Source: Klebsiella quasivariicola (GTDB taxonomy: Bacteria; Pseudomonadota; Gammaproteobacteria; Enterobacterales; Enterobacteriaceae). From it: 64,000 nucleotides of DNA. The stretch covers positions 1,302,001 through 1,366,000 of the forward strand of contig NZ_CP022823.1 in NCBI RefSeq assembly GCF_002269255.1, written 5' to 3'. A program made the translations under genes and the position numbers. Positions 24,491 through 36,673 of this stretch are shown piece after piece. The notes under the pieces were generated by a model, which was not told where the DNA came from, ran no database searches, and saw nothing but the letters and a program-made list of their open reading frames with translations. Every line of letters starts with the position of its first letter. Position 1 is the stretch's first letter.

Positions 24491-24538
24491 TCAGGGGAAG
24501 GTAAAAAAGAATGCGAAGAAGAACGGGACAAGTTTCAT
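24491..24538 (-). CDS. pheL: pheA leader peptide PheL
   Basis: A 15-residue peptide [15 protein letters not shown], with seven phenylalanines, is preceded by AAAGGAA. It differs from E. coli PheL ([15 protein letters not shown], from memory) at only two residues. It is the sensor of the pheA attenuator: low charged tRNA-Phe stalls the ribosome and lets pheA be transcribed. Confidence 0.96.
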   Translation of the reverse strand: [15 protein letters not shown]

Positions 24539-24565
24539 GGTAAATTCCTTTAGGTAGTGGGGATT

Positions 24566-24595
24566 ACAGTACCTGTACTGTTTTCACTCTGTCAA
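24566..24595 (-). promoter_or_regulatory. pheLA promoter
   Basis: On the minus strand a consensus -35 TTGACA (24590-24595) and a -10 TACTGT (24566-24571) are separated by 18 bp, 28 bp before the pheL start. Confidence 0.75.
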
Positions 24596-24621
24596 TAAAA
24601 AACGCGCCCGAAGGCGCGTGG
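24595..24621 (-). terminator. Terminator of raiA
   Basis: On the minus strand, the stem CCACGCGCC/GGCGCGTTT with a TTCGG-type loop is followed by a T run, about 25 bp after the raiA stop and directly upstream of the pheLA -35 box. Confidence 0.88.
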
Positions 24622-24644
24622 CATGACACAACTTAAGTTAAGGA

Positions 24645-24980
24645 TTACTCTTCTTCTTCCACAAAGCCTGCCTCTTTCACCGACGTCGCGGCGCGGCGGG
24701 CTTCCCCTTTGTGTTGCACTTTATTGAGCTGCCGTTCCAGCTTGTTGATCAATTCGTTAATGGCGGCGTACATATCTTCATGACGCGCACTGGCAACCAG
24801 ATGGCCGTTTGGCGTGTTGATGGTTGCATCAGCGATAAAACCCTGCGGCTCCTTAGACAGAATGATATGCGGGTTGATTAAATGAGTTTGCCACTTATCC
24901 AGTTTGGCGAGACGGTCTGCGACATGCTGGCGGATTGCCGGAGTAATTTCCATTTGTTTACTGGTAATGTTCATTGTCAT
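24645..24980 (-). CDS. raiA: Ribosome-associated inhibitor RaiA (YfiA)
   Basis: The product has 111 residues from the ATG at 24980, beginning MTMNITSKQMEITPAIRQHV like E. coli RaiA; an upstream in-frame ATG at 25022 is rejected. It binds the 30S subunit between A and P sites, blocks translation and keeps ribosomes as 70S monomers in stationary phase and cold. It is shorter than HPF-long proteins and has the acidic tail VEEEE. A near-consensus CRP site lies 64 bp upstream of the start. Confidence 0.96.
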   Translation of the reverse strand: MTMNITSKQMEITPAIRQHVADRLAKLDKWQTHLINPHIILSKEPQGFIADATINTPNGHLVASARHEDMYAAINELINKLERQLNKVQHKGEARRAATSVKEAGFVEEEE

Positions 24981-25043
24981 AAATTTTACCTCTTGTCTTT
25001 CCCGTCTTGGTGAATCCAGCATACCTTTCCCAATGTCAAAATG

Positions 25044-25059
25044 CGTGATCTAAATCACA
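25044..25059. promoter_or_regulatory. CRP site upstream of raiA
   Basis: CGTGATCTAAATCACA matches TGTGA-N6-TCACA at nine of ten positions, 64 bp before the raiA start. CRP control of raiA on entry to stationary phase would fit. Confidence 0.7.
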
Positions 25060-25203
25060 TTTTATTGTCACTTTTTGTCAACGAATTCATTTTGTGAGAC
25101 AGGGCAGGAAGAAGTGAGATTTTACTTGTCGAACCTCGCAAAGCAGGCCATATTTGATGAGTTAACCCGGCGCTAAACCGCTTCAGCTAGCCCGGGAAAA
25201 GTA

Positions 25204-25233
25204 TAAAAAAACGGCAGCCAGTGGCTGCCGTTT
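25204..25233 (-). terminator. Terminator of bamD
   Basis: On the minus strand, AAACGGCAGCCA and TGGCTGCCGTTT form a near-perfect stem followed by a T run, about 20 bp after the bamD stop. Confidence 0.9.
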
Positions 25234-25251
25234 GCGATCGATGAGTCAGGC

Positions 25252-25989
25252 TCAGCTGTTCTTGCTGTTCGCGGCGATAATCTTCGCGACTTTGTCCGCC
25301 TGGGCGTTCATCTGCATCTGGCGATAGGCGTTTTCCATCTTCGGCAGCGCATCGCGGGTGGCCTGAGTATCGGGATAATTACGCATCATACCGTCCACGC
25401 GGTTCACCACGGCGACCCAGGCGCCACGATCGGTGTAGTAATCCACCACCGACAGCTCATACTTCGCCAGACGATCTTTCAGGAATACCATGCGCTTATA
25501 GGCGTCAGTGGCATACTGACTGTTCGGATAACCACGGACCAGTTTGGAGAAGTCATTGAAGGCATCGCGCGCGTGCTGCGGATCGCGATCAGAACGATCC
25601 ACACCGAAGAAGCCTTGCAGGGCGCTGTCATCCAAAGCCATGTTAGTCAGGCCGCGCATATAGATGACGTAGTCAATGTTCGGATGGGTGGGGTTCAAAC
25701 GCATGAAGCGATCGATGGCCGCCTGAGCCAGTGGCAGATCGGCGTTTTTGTAATACGCATAAATCAGATCCAGCTGTACCTGTTGGGAATAAGGGCCGAA
25801 TGGATAACGATTATCCAACGCTTCCAGTTGCGTTATCGCCTGTTTCCAGTTACCGTCCTGCAGTTTTTGCTGGGCGGTCGCGTAGATTTCATTCGGCGGA
25901 TTATCAGGCACCTCTTCCTTAGAGCCGGAGCAACCCACCAAAGCCAGGCTCAGTGTGGCGGCTGCCACCAGGTATTTCATGCGCGTCAT
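25252..25989 (-). CDS. bamD: Outer-membrane assembly lipoprotein BamD
   Basis: The product has 245 residues, the E. coli length. The lipoprotein signal ends in LVGC (Cys20, Ser after it, so outer-membrane sorted). Five TPR-like repeats follow, including NEIYATAQQKLQDGNWKQAI and ALDNRYPFGPYSQQVQLDLI. BamD is an essential part of the BAM complex that folds outer-membrane beta-barrels. It is divergent from rluD with a 131-bp gap. Confidence 0.97.
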   Translation of the reverse strand: MTRMKYLVAAATLSLALVGCSGSKEEVPDNPPNEIYATAQQKLQDGNWKQAITQLEALDNRYPFGPYSQQVQLDLIYAYYKNADLPLAQAAIDRFMRLNPTHPNIDYVIYMRGLTNMALDDSALQGFFGVDRSDRDPQHARDAFNDFSKLVRGYPNSQYATDAYKRMVFLKDRLAKYELSVVDYYTDRGAWVAVVNRVDGMMRNYPDTQATRDALPKMENAYRQMQMNAQADKVAKIIAANSKNS

Positions 25990-26120
25990 GACGTTTTGAC
26001 TTCCTCAAAATGTTTATGCGGGAGAATCTCTGTTCCTGCTCCCGATTAAGACCAGCTACAATAGCACACTATATTAAACGGCAAAGCCGTAAAACCCAAC
26101 GTTAAACGAAGAAGCTGTAT

Positions 26121-27101
26121 ATGGCACAACGAGTACAACTCACCGCAACGGTGACCGAAAATCAACTCGGTCAACGCTTAGATCAGGCTTTGGCCGAATT
26201 GTTCCCTGATTATTCGCGATCGCGAATAAAAGAATGGATCCTCGACCAACGCGTATTAGTCAATGGCACCATTGGCGATAAGCCGAAAGAAAAAGTGCTG
26301 GGGGGAGAGCACATCGCTATCGATGTCGAAATCGAAGAAGAGGCGCGCTTCCAGCCGCAGGATATTCCGCTCAATATCGTTTACGAAGATGATGACATCC
26401 TCGTGATCAACAAACCGCGCGATCTGGTTGTGCATCCTGGCGCGGGCAACCCTGACGGTACTGTGCTGAATGCGCTGCTGCACTACTATCCGCCTATTGC
26501 CGATGTACCGCGCGCGGGGATCGTGCACCGTCTGGATAAAGACACCACCGGTCTGATGGTAGTTGCGAAAACCATCCCGGCGCAAACCCGGCTGGTGGAG
26601 TCGCTGCAGCTGCGCGAGATCACCCGTGAATACGAAGCGGTAGCGATCGGTCATATGACCGCCGGTGGCACTGTGGAAGAGCCGATCAGCCGTCACCCGA
26701 CGAAACGTACCCATATGGCGGTTCACCCCATGGGCAAACCGGCGGTAACCCACTACCGCATTATGGAACATTTCCGTATTCATACCCGCTTGCGCCTGCG
26801 CCTGGAAACCGGCCGTACGCATCAGATCCGCGTGCATATGTCGCATATCACCCATCCGCTGGTGGGTGACCAGGTGTATGGCGGCCGGCCGCGTCCGCCA
26901 AAGGGGGCATCGGAGGAATTCATTACCGCACTGCGTAAATTCGACCGCCAGGCGCTGCACGCCACCATGCTGCGTCTGTACCACCCGATTACCGGCATTG
27001 AAATGGAGTGGCATGCGCCCATTCCACAGGATATGGTCGAGCTCATCGAGGCGATGCGCGCCGACTTTGAAGCCCATAAGGACGATATTGACTGGTTATG
27101 A
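26121..27101 (+). CDS. rluD: 23S rRNA pseudouridine synthase RluD
   Basis: The product has 326 residues. An S4 RNA-binding domain (about 18-75, RLDQALAELFPDYSRSRIKE) is followed by the RluA-type synthase with HRLDKDTTGL; the catalytic residue is Asp139. It makes pseudouridines 1911, 1915 and 1917 in helix 69 of 23S rRNA, as known for E. coli. Its stop overlaps the pgeF start (ATGA). Confidence 0.96.
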   Translation: MAQRVQLTATVTENQLGQRLDQALAELFPDYSRSRIKEWILDQRVLVNGTIGDKPKEKVLGGEHIAIDVEIEEEARFQPQDIPLNIVYEDDDILVINKPRDLVVHPGAGNPDGTVLNALLHYYPPIADVPRAGIVHRLDKDTTGLMVVAKTIPAQTRLVESLQLREITREYEAVAIGHMTAGGTVEEPISRHPTKRTHMAVHPMGKPAVTHYRIMEHFRIHTRLRLRLETGRTHQIRVHMSHITHPLVGDQVYGGRPRPPKGASEEFITALRKFDRQALHATMLRLYHPITGIEMEWHAPIPQDMVELIEAMRADFEAHKDDIDWL

Positions 27102-27829
27102 CGAAACTGATTGTACCGCAGTGGCCAATGCCCGACAGCGTGGCGGCCTGTAGTTCTACCCGCATCGGCGGTGTAAGCCTGCCGCCCTATGACTCGCTCA
27201 ACCTGGGCGCCCATTGCGGAGACAATCTGCAGCATGTCGAAGAAAACCGGCGGCGGATGTTTGCCGCCGGCGGTTTGCCGTCTTACCCGGTTTGGCTGGA
27301 GCAGGTCCATGGTACCGATGTCCTGACGCTGGACGGCGGTCCTTATCCATCGAAACGTGCCGATGCTTCTTACACTCGTACGCCCGGGACCGTCTGTGCG
27401 GTAATGACCGCTGACTGCCTGCCGGTTCTTTTCTGTAACCGCGCCGGCACTGAAGTCGCCGCGGCGCATGCAGGATGGCGCGGATTATGCGAAGGGATCC
27501 TGGAACAGACCGTTGCTCGTTTCGCCGATAAAGCCGAAAACATAATGGCATGGCTGGGCCCTGCCATCGGTCCACAGGCGTTTGAGGTGGGACCGGAAGT
27601 CCGGGATGCCTTCATGGCGAAGGACGAGAACGCGCACCGGGCTTTCCGTCCGGCAGGCGAGAAATATTTTGCCGATATCTACCAACTGGCTCGGCAGCGT
27701 CTGGCAAATGTCGGCGTTGAGCAAATTTTCGGCGGCGATCGCTGCACGCTAAGCGAAAAGAACGATTTTTTCTCTTACCGGCGCGACAAGACCACGGGTC
27801 GTATGGCAAGTTTCATTTGGCTGATATAA
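27098..27829 (+). CDS. pgeF: Peptidoglycan editing factor PgeF (YfiH)
   Basis: The product has 243 residues of the DUF152/laccase-domain family. Motifs are LEQVHGTDV, MTADCLPVLFC and AAAHAGWRGLCEGILE, whose His and Cys residues bind metal. PgeF removes wrongly incorporated serine-containing muropeptide precursors; older names call it a polyphenol oxidase. It is translationally coupled to rluD by a 4-base overlap. Confidence 0.94.
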   Translation: MTKLIVPQWPMPDSVAACSSTRIGGVSLPPYDSLNLGAHCGDNLQHVEENRRRMFAAGGLPSYPVWLEQVHGTDVLTLDGGPYPSKRADASYTRTPGTVCAVMTADCLPVLFCNRAGTEVAAAHAGWRGLCEGILEQTVARFADKAENIMAWLGPAIGPQAFEVGPEVRDAFMAKDENAHRAFRPAGEKYFADIYQLARQRLANVGVEQIFGGDRCTLSEKNDFFSYRRDKTTGRMASFIWLI

Positions 27830-27890
27830 CCTAGAGAATCAAGACGATCCAGAAGGCAAACTTATTTTTCGCATAGTTCAGGTCTTTAAC

Positions 27891-27919
27891 CTTGAATAAT
27901 TGAGGGATGACCTCATTTA
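27891..27919 (+). promoter_or_regulatory. Heat-shock (sigma-32) promoter of clpB
   Basis: CTTGAA at 27891-27896 and CCTCATTTA at 27911-27919, 14 bp apart, match the sigma-32 pattern and, as I recall it, the E. coli clpB promoter. It lies about 40 bp before the clpB start. Confidence 0.85.
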
Positions 27920-27958
27920 ATCTCCAGTAGCAAATTTGACCTGTTTATGGGAGGAGTT

Positions 27959-30532
27959 ATGCGTCTGGATCGTCTTACCAATAAATTCCAGCTTGCTCTT
28001 GCCGATGCCCAGTCACTCGCACTCGGGCACGACAACCAATTTATCGAACCACTTCATCTAATGAGCGCCTTGCTGAATCAGGAAGGGGGATCGGTACGTC
28101 CTTTATTAACCTCGGCGGGCGTGAATGCCGGGAAACTACGCACTGACATCGAACAGGCCCTGAGCCGTTTACCGCAGGTGGAAGGCACCGGCGGCGATGT
28201 GCAACCTTCTCAGGATTTAGTGCGGATCCTGAACCTTTGCGACAAGCTGGCGCAAAAGAAAAAGGACAACTTTATTTCGTCGGAACTGTTCGTTCTGGCG
28301 GCGCTTGAATCACGCGGTACGCTGACCGACCTTTTAAAATCCGCCGGAGCAACAACCGCCAACGTGACTCAGGCGATTGAACAAATGCGCGGAGGTGAAA
28401 GCGTGAACGATCAGGGTGCCGAAGACCAACGTCAGGCATTGAAGAAATTTACCGTCGATCTGACCGAGCGAGCCGAGCAGGGCAAGCTGGATCCGGTGAT
28501 CGGCCGTGATGAAGAGATTCGCCGTACTATCCAGGTACTGCAGCGTCGTACCAAAAACAACCCGGTTCTTATCGGTGAGCCGGGGGTCGGTAAAACCGCT
28601 ATCGTCGAAGGACTGGCGCAGCGCATCGTCAATGGCGAAGTGCCGGAAGGGCTGAAAGGCCGTCGGGTGCTGGCGCTGGATATGGGGGCGCTGGTGGCCG
28701 GGGCGAAATACCGCGGTGAGTTTGAAGAGCGTCTGAAAGGCGTGCTGACCGACCTGTCAAAACAGGAAGGCAACGTTATCCTGTTTATCGACGAACTGCA
28801 CACCATGGTTGGCGCGGGTAAAGCGGACGGCGCAATGGACGCGGGCAACATGCTGAAGCCGGCGCTGGCACGTGGCGAACTGCACTGCGTCGGGGCGACG
28901 ACGCTTGACGAATACCGTCAGTACATCGAAAAAGACGCCGCGCTGGAGCGTCGCTTCCAGAAAGTATTCGTCGCTGAGCCGTCGGTAGAAGATACCATCG
29001 CTATCCTGCGTGGTTTGAAAGAACGTTACGAGCTGCACCACCACGTGCAGATCACTGACCCGGCGATTGTCGCGGCGGCGACCTTGTCGCATCGTTACAT
29101 TGCTGACCGTCAGCTGCCGGATAAAGCCATCGACCTTATCGATGAGGCGGCGTCAAGCATTCGTATGCAGATCGACTCCAAACCGGAAGAGCTGGACCGT
29201 CTCGATCGGCGTATTATCCAGCTGAAACTGGAACAGCAGGCGCTGAAGAAAGAGTCTGATGAGGCAAGCCTGAAGCGTCTTGATATGCTCAATGAGGAGC
29301 TGGCGGATAAAGAACGGCAGTACTCGGTGCTGGAAGAAGAGTGGAAGGCGGAAAAAGCATCCCTCTCTGGCACTCAGACTATTAAAGCCGAGCTGGAACA
29401 GGCGAAAATCGCTATCGAACAGGCGCGTCGCGTCGGCGATCTGGCGCGGATGTCCGAGCTGCAGTACGGCAAAATTCCGGAACTGGAGAAACAGCTGGCG
29501 GCTGCCACGCAGTCCGAAGGCAAAACCATGCGTCTGCTGCGTAATAAAGTGACGGATGCTGAGATTGCCGAAGTGCTGGCCCGCTGGACCGGTATCCCGG
29601 TCTCCCGCATGATGGAAAGCGAGCGCGACAAACTGCTGCGTATGGAGCAGGAGCTGCATCATCGGGTGATTGGCCAGGATGAGGCGGTTGAAGCGGTATC
29701 CAACGCCATTCGCCGTAGCCGCGCCGGGTTGTCCGATCCGAACCGGCCGATTGGTTCGTTCCTGTTCCTCGGTCCGACCGGGGTGGGTAAAACCGAACTG
29801 TGCAAAACGCTGGCTAACTTTATGTTCGACAGCGACGACGCGATGGTGCGTATCGATATGTCCGAGTTTATGGAGAAACACTCCGTCTCACGTCTGGTCG
29901 GTGCGCCTCCGGGATACGTCGGCTATGAAGAGGGCGGTTACCTGACCGAAGCGGTTCGTCGTCGTCCTTATTCCGTCATCCTGCTGGATGAAGTGGAAAA
30001 AGCGCACCCGGATGTGTTCAACATTCTGCTGCAGGTGCTTGACGATGGTCGCCTGACCGACGGCCAGGGGAGAACAGTCGACTTCCGGAATACGGTGGTT
30101 ATCATGACTTCGAACCTCGGTTCCGATCTGATTCAGGAACGGTTCGGCGAGCTGGATTACGGGAGTATGAAAGACCTGGTTCTGGGCGTGGTAAGCCAGA
30201 ACTTCCGTCCGGAGTTTATCAACCGTATCGACGAAGTGGTGGTCTTCCATCCGCTGGGCGAGAAACATATTGCTTCCATTGCCCAGATCCAGCTGCAGCG
30301 TCTGTATAAACGCCTGGAAGAGCGCGGGTATGAAGTGCAGATGTCCGATGAGGCGCTGAAGTTGCTCAGTGCCAATGGTTACGATCCGGTATACGGCGCG
30401 CGGCCATTGAAACGCGCAATTCAGCAGCAGATAGAAAACCCGTTAGCTCAGCAGATCCTTTCCGGTGAGCTGGTCCCGGGCAAAACTGTCGAGCTGGTGG
30501 TGAAAGACGACCGTATCGTGGCAGTGCAGTAA
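27959..30532 (+). CDS. clpB: Disaggregase chaperone ClpB
   Basis: From the ATG at 27959 the product has 857 residues, the E. coli length; an ATG four codons upstream is rejected. The N-domain spans 1-145. AAA domain 1 has Walker A GEPGVGKT (about 206) and DEL-type Walker B LFIDELHTMVGAG. The coiled-coil M-domain spans about 410-520. AAA domain 2 has GPTGVGKT (about 605) and ILLDEVEKAHPDV. With DnaK it dissolves protein aggregates. A GTG at codon 149 (position 28403) behind GGAGG would give the known short form. Confidence 0.97.
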   Translation: MRLDRLTNKFQLALADAQSLALGHDNQFIEPLHLMSALLNQEGGSVRPLLTSAGVNAGKLRTDIEQALSRLPQVEGTGGDVQPSQDLVRILNLCDKLAQKKKDNFISSELFVLAALESRGTLTDLLKSAGATTANVTQAIEQMRGGESVNDQGAEDQRQALKKFTVDLTERAEQGKLDPVIGRDEEIRRTIQVLQRRTKNNPVLIGEPGVGKTAIVEGLAQRIVNGEVPEGLKGRRVLALDMGALVAGAKYRGEFEERLKGVLTDLSKQEGNVILFIDELHTMVGAGKADGAMDAGNMLKPALARGELHCVGATTLDEYRQYIEKDAALERRFQKVFVAEPSVEDTIAILRGLKERYELHHHVQITDPAIVAAATLSHRYIADRQLPDKAIDLIDEAASSIRMQIDSKPEELDRLDRRIIQLKLEQQALKKESDEASLKRLDMLNEELADKERQYSVLEEEWKAEKASLSGTQTIKAELEQAKIAIEQARRVGDLARMSELQYGKIPELEKQLAAATQSEGKTMRLLRNKVTDAEIAEVLARWTGIPVSRMMESERDKLLRMEQELHHRVIGQDEAVEAVSNAIRRSRAGLSDPNRPIGSFLFLGPTGVGKTELCKTLANFMFDSDDAMVRIDMSEFMEKHSVSRLVGAPPGYVGYEEGGYLTEAVRRRPYSVILLDEVEKAHPDVFNILLQVLDDGRLTDGQGRTVDFRNTVVIMTSNLGSDLIQERFGELDYGSMKDLVLGVVSQNFRPEFINRIDEVVVFHPLGEKHIASIAQIQLQRLYKRLEERGYEVQMSDEALKLLSANGYDPVYGARPLKRAIQQQIENPLAQQILSGELVPGKTVELVVKDDRIVAVQ

Positions 30533-30544
30533 GTCACAAAACGA

Positions 30545-30573
30545 CAAAAACGGGCCCAACGGGCTCGTTTTTG
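30545..30573 (+). terminator. Terminator of clpB
   Basis: ACGGGCCC and GGGCTCGT pair over 8 bp (one wobble) with an AAC loop and flanking A and T runs, 12 bp after the clpB stop. Confidence 0.88.
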
Positions 30574-30655
30574 TTTAAAAACCAGGCAAGAATTAAACCT
30601 CAATAATCGATTTGGTTGAAAAGTGAGCGGTTGAATTGTTTTTTTGAATTTATCC

Positions 30656-30815
30656 TTGTCACTTCAGAATTACTCCCTATAATGCGCCTCCACTGACACG
30701 GAACAACGGCAAGCAAGCCGCCGGGCCAGCAGGATTCAACGACGAAAATGGACGTTGAAAGCCGACAGAGAAAAGCAAAATAAGCGCTTGACTCTGAATG
30801 AGGAAAACGTATTAT
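30656..30815 (+). promoter_or_regulatory. rRNA operon promoters P1 and P2
   Basis: P1: TTGTCA (30656-30661), 16 bp, TATAAT (30678-30683), followed by the GC-rich GCGCCTCC discriminator typical of stringent rRNA promoters; A+T-rich UP-like sequence precedes it. P2: TTGACT (30788-30793), 16 bp, TATTAT (30810-30815). They are about 130 bp apart. The gene-free stretch 30533-30997 otherwise holds the clpB terminator and the boxA leader. Confidence 0.9.
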
Positions 30816-30853
30816 ACGGGACCTCGCGACAGAGCGCTAAAGCGCGTCGCAAC

Positions 30854-30865
30854 TGCTCTTTAACA
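30854..30865 (+). promoter_or_regulatory. boxA antitermination site of the rRNA leader
   Basis: TGCTCTTTAACA is the boxA sequence bound by NusB-S10; it precedes the 16S gene by about 130 bp. A second copy-like TGCTCTTTAAAA is at 32772-32783 before 23S. Confidence 0.9.
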
Positions 30866-30997
30866 ATTTATCAGACAATCTGTGTGGGCACTCAAAGTGA
30901 CATGGATTCTTAACGTCCTCGGACGAAAAATGAATACCAAGTCTCTGAGTGAACATACGTAATTCATTACGAAGTTTAATTCACGAGCATCAAACTT

Positions 30998-32537
<1,540 letters not shown>

Positions 32538-32622
32538 CCTTAAAGAACCTGCCTTTGTAGTGCTCACACAGATTGTCTGATGAAAATAGAGAAGCAAGGC
32601 GTCTTGCGATTGAGACTTCAGT

Positions 32623-32698
32623 GTCCCCTTCGTCTAGAGGCCCAGGACACCGCCCTTTCACGGCGGTAACAGGGGTTCGAATCCCCTAGGGGACGCCA
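32623..32698 (+). tRNA. gltW: tRNA-Glu (anticodon UUC)
   Basis: The 76-base gene begins GTCCCCTTCGTCTAGAGG and ends in an encoded CCA. The acceptor stem GTCCCCT/AGGGGAC, anticodon loop CTTTCAC and T-loop GTTCGAATCC are intact. It lies in the 16S-23S spacer, as in the E. coli rrnG operon next to clpB. Confidence 0.97.
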
Positions 32699-33016
32699 CT
32701 TGCTGGTTCGTGAGTGAAAGACGCGTGCCGACATATCTCAAAACTCATCTTCGGGTGACGTTTGAGATATTTGCTCTTTAAAAATCTGGATCAAGCTGAA
32801 AATTGAAACGACACACTGTTAAGTGTGTTCGAGTCTCTCAAATTTTCGCAATCAGAAGATGGCACTGTAAAAGGTGACGTGAGCAAAGTGAAGCCAAGGC
32901 GTACCGCACGCAGCAAGCGGAGTGGACTATATGTCCATGAGCATCGCGAGTACGGAACAACGCAGGATTCACGATGCGCAACGAACCGGACAGAACAAGA
33001 CATCTTCGGGTTGTGA
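32699..33016 (+). other. tRNA-23S spacer with processing stem and second boxA
   Basis: This 318-bp spacer holds no gene. It contains a hairpin of ATATCTCAAA and TTTGAGATAT around 32733-32770 directly before the boxA-like TGCTCTTTAAAA (32772-32783), a boxB-boxA arrangement. The last part pairs with sequence after 23S in the RNase III processing stem. Confidence 0.75.
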
Positions 33017-35918
<2,902 letters not shown>

Positions 35919-35978
35919 ACAACGCCGAAGATGTTTTGGCGATTTGAGAGAAGATTTTCAGCTTAGATTCAGAGTTGA

Positions 35979-36098
35979 GTACGCAATAATTTGCGCAGCA
36001 GCAAGGCGACAAGCGAAGTAAAGGAAGGAGCATACTGAAGTATGTGACTGACTTTGCGAGCGCAGGCAACGCGGCTGATGCGATAAAGAATTGCGTAC
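35979..36098. repeat. ERIC-like palindromic repeat in the 23S-5S spacer
   Basis: These 120 bp are bounded by a perfect 8-bp inverted repeat (GTACGCAA ... TTGCGTAC) and form one long imperfect hairpin with a tip GCATACTGAAGTATGT. Read on the minus strand, AGTCACATACTTCAGTATG followed by CTCC, then CGCTTGTCGCCTT and AAATTATT, follows the ERIC/IRU consensus (AGTCACTTACTTATGTAAG, CTCC, CGCTTGCCGCCTT, AATTATT, from memory). The element lengthens the 23S-5S spacer to 195 bp, and being in rRNA precursor it is transcribed. Confidence 0.8.
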
Positions 36099-36113
36099 TG
36101 AGCACAAAGAATT

Positions 36114-36233
36114 TGCCTGGCGGCACTAGCGCGGTGGTCCCACCTGACCCCATGCCGAACTCAGAAGTGAAACGCCGTAGCGCCGATGGTAGTGTGGGGT
36201 CTCCCCATGTGAGAGTAGGGAACTGCCAGGCAT
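36114..36233 (+). rRNA. rrf: 5S ribosomal RNA
   Basis: 120 bases starting TGCCTGGCGGC and ending ACTGCCAGGCAT, whose ends pair over ten bases. The conserved CCGAACTCAGAAGTGAAACG is present. Confidence 0.98.
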
Positions 36234-36245
36234 CAAATAAAGCAG

Positions 36246-36322
36246 AAAGCTCAGTCGAAAGACTGAGCTTTTTGTTTTTGCGTTTTAACAAGAACCCCGT
36301 GCCGAAAGGTGCGGGGTTTTTT
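36246..36322 (+). terminator. Double terminator of the rRNA operon
   Basis: Two hairpins follow 5S: AAAGCTCAGTC/GACTGAGCTTT with loop GAAA and a T run (36246-36273), then AACCCCGTGCC/GGTGCGGGGTT with a GAAA loop and six T (36293-36322). Confidence 0.93.
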
Positions 36323-36337
36323 GCGGTGTGGGGTATG

Positions 36338-36412
36338 TCTCCCCGGTGGCGCTGCGCTTACCGGGGCTACAAAACAGTAGCCCGGACAAGGTGCGCAGCA
36401 CCGCCTCCGGGG
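36338..36412. repeat. REP pair (BIME) between rrn and kgtP
   Basis: CCCCGGTGGCGCTGCGCTTA-type REP (36341-36370, ending CCGGGGCTAC) faces an inverted copy (36377-36412, starting GTAGCCCGG) across a 6-bp spacer. This matches the enterobacterial REP pattern GTAGCCCGGATAAG. With the terminators before it and the CRP site after it, it accounts for most of the 440-bp gene-free stretch 36234-36673. Confidence 0.85.
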
Positions 36413-36550
36413 AAAATTCCGCCATACCCGTCCCATTATCTTCATTTAAAGCAAAATAAAACCCCGTCATGGCACTCCCTTCGCCATAAACCACTTTTTC
36501 CCTGCCTCTGCGTTGGCGTTGATCGCGAAAACCGCTCTTCCGAAAAAAAA

Positions 36551-36566
36551 TGTGAATGTAATCACA
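36551..36566. promoter_or_regulatory. Consensus CRP site upstream of kgtP
   Basis: TGTGAATGTAATCACA has both perfect half-sites TGTGA and TCACA with a 6-bp spacer, about 108 bp before the kgtP start. Catabolite control fits a transporter for a dicarboxylate carbon source. Confidence 0.75.
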
Positions 36567-36673
36567 TATAAAGATATAACAATTATATAACATTTAGTTT
36601 ACTAACTAATTTGTCTGCGTGACGTGGTACGCCCGACAAGACAGATTGCAGTCTTTGCTGGAGCAATATAACA

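Noticed and set aside
36338..36412. REP pair taken first for a transcription terminator
   Set aside because: It has no T run and its sequence follows the REP/BIME pattern; the true rrn terminators lie just before it.
36285..36593. Minus-strand frame between 5S and kgtP
   Set aside because: It runs through terminators, a REP pair and the CRP site, so it is non-coding.
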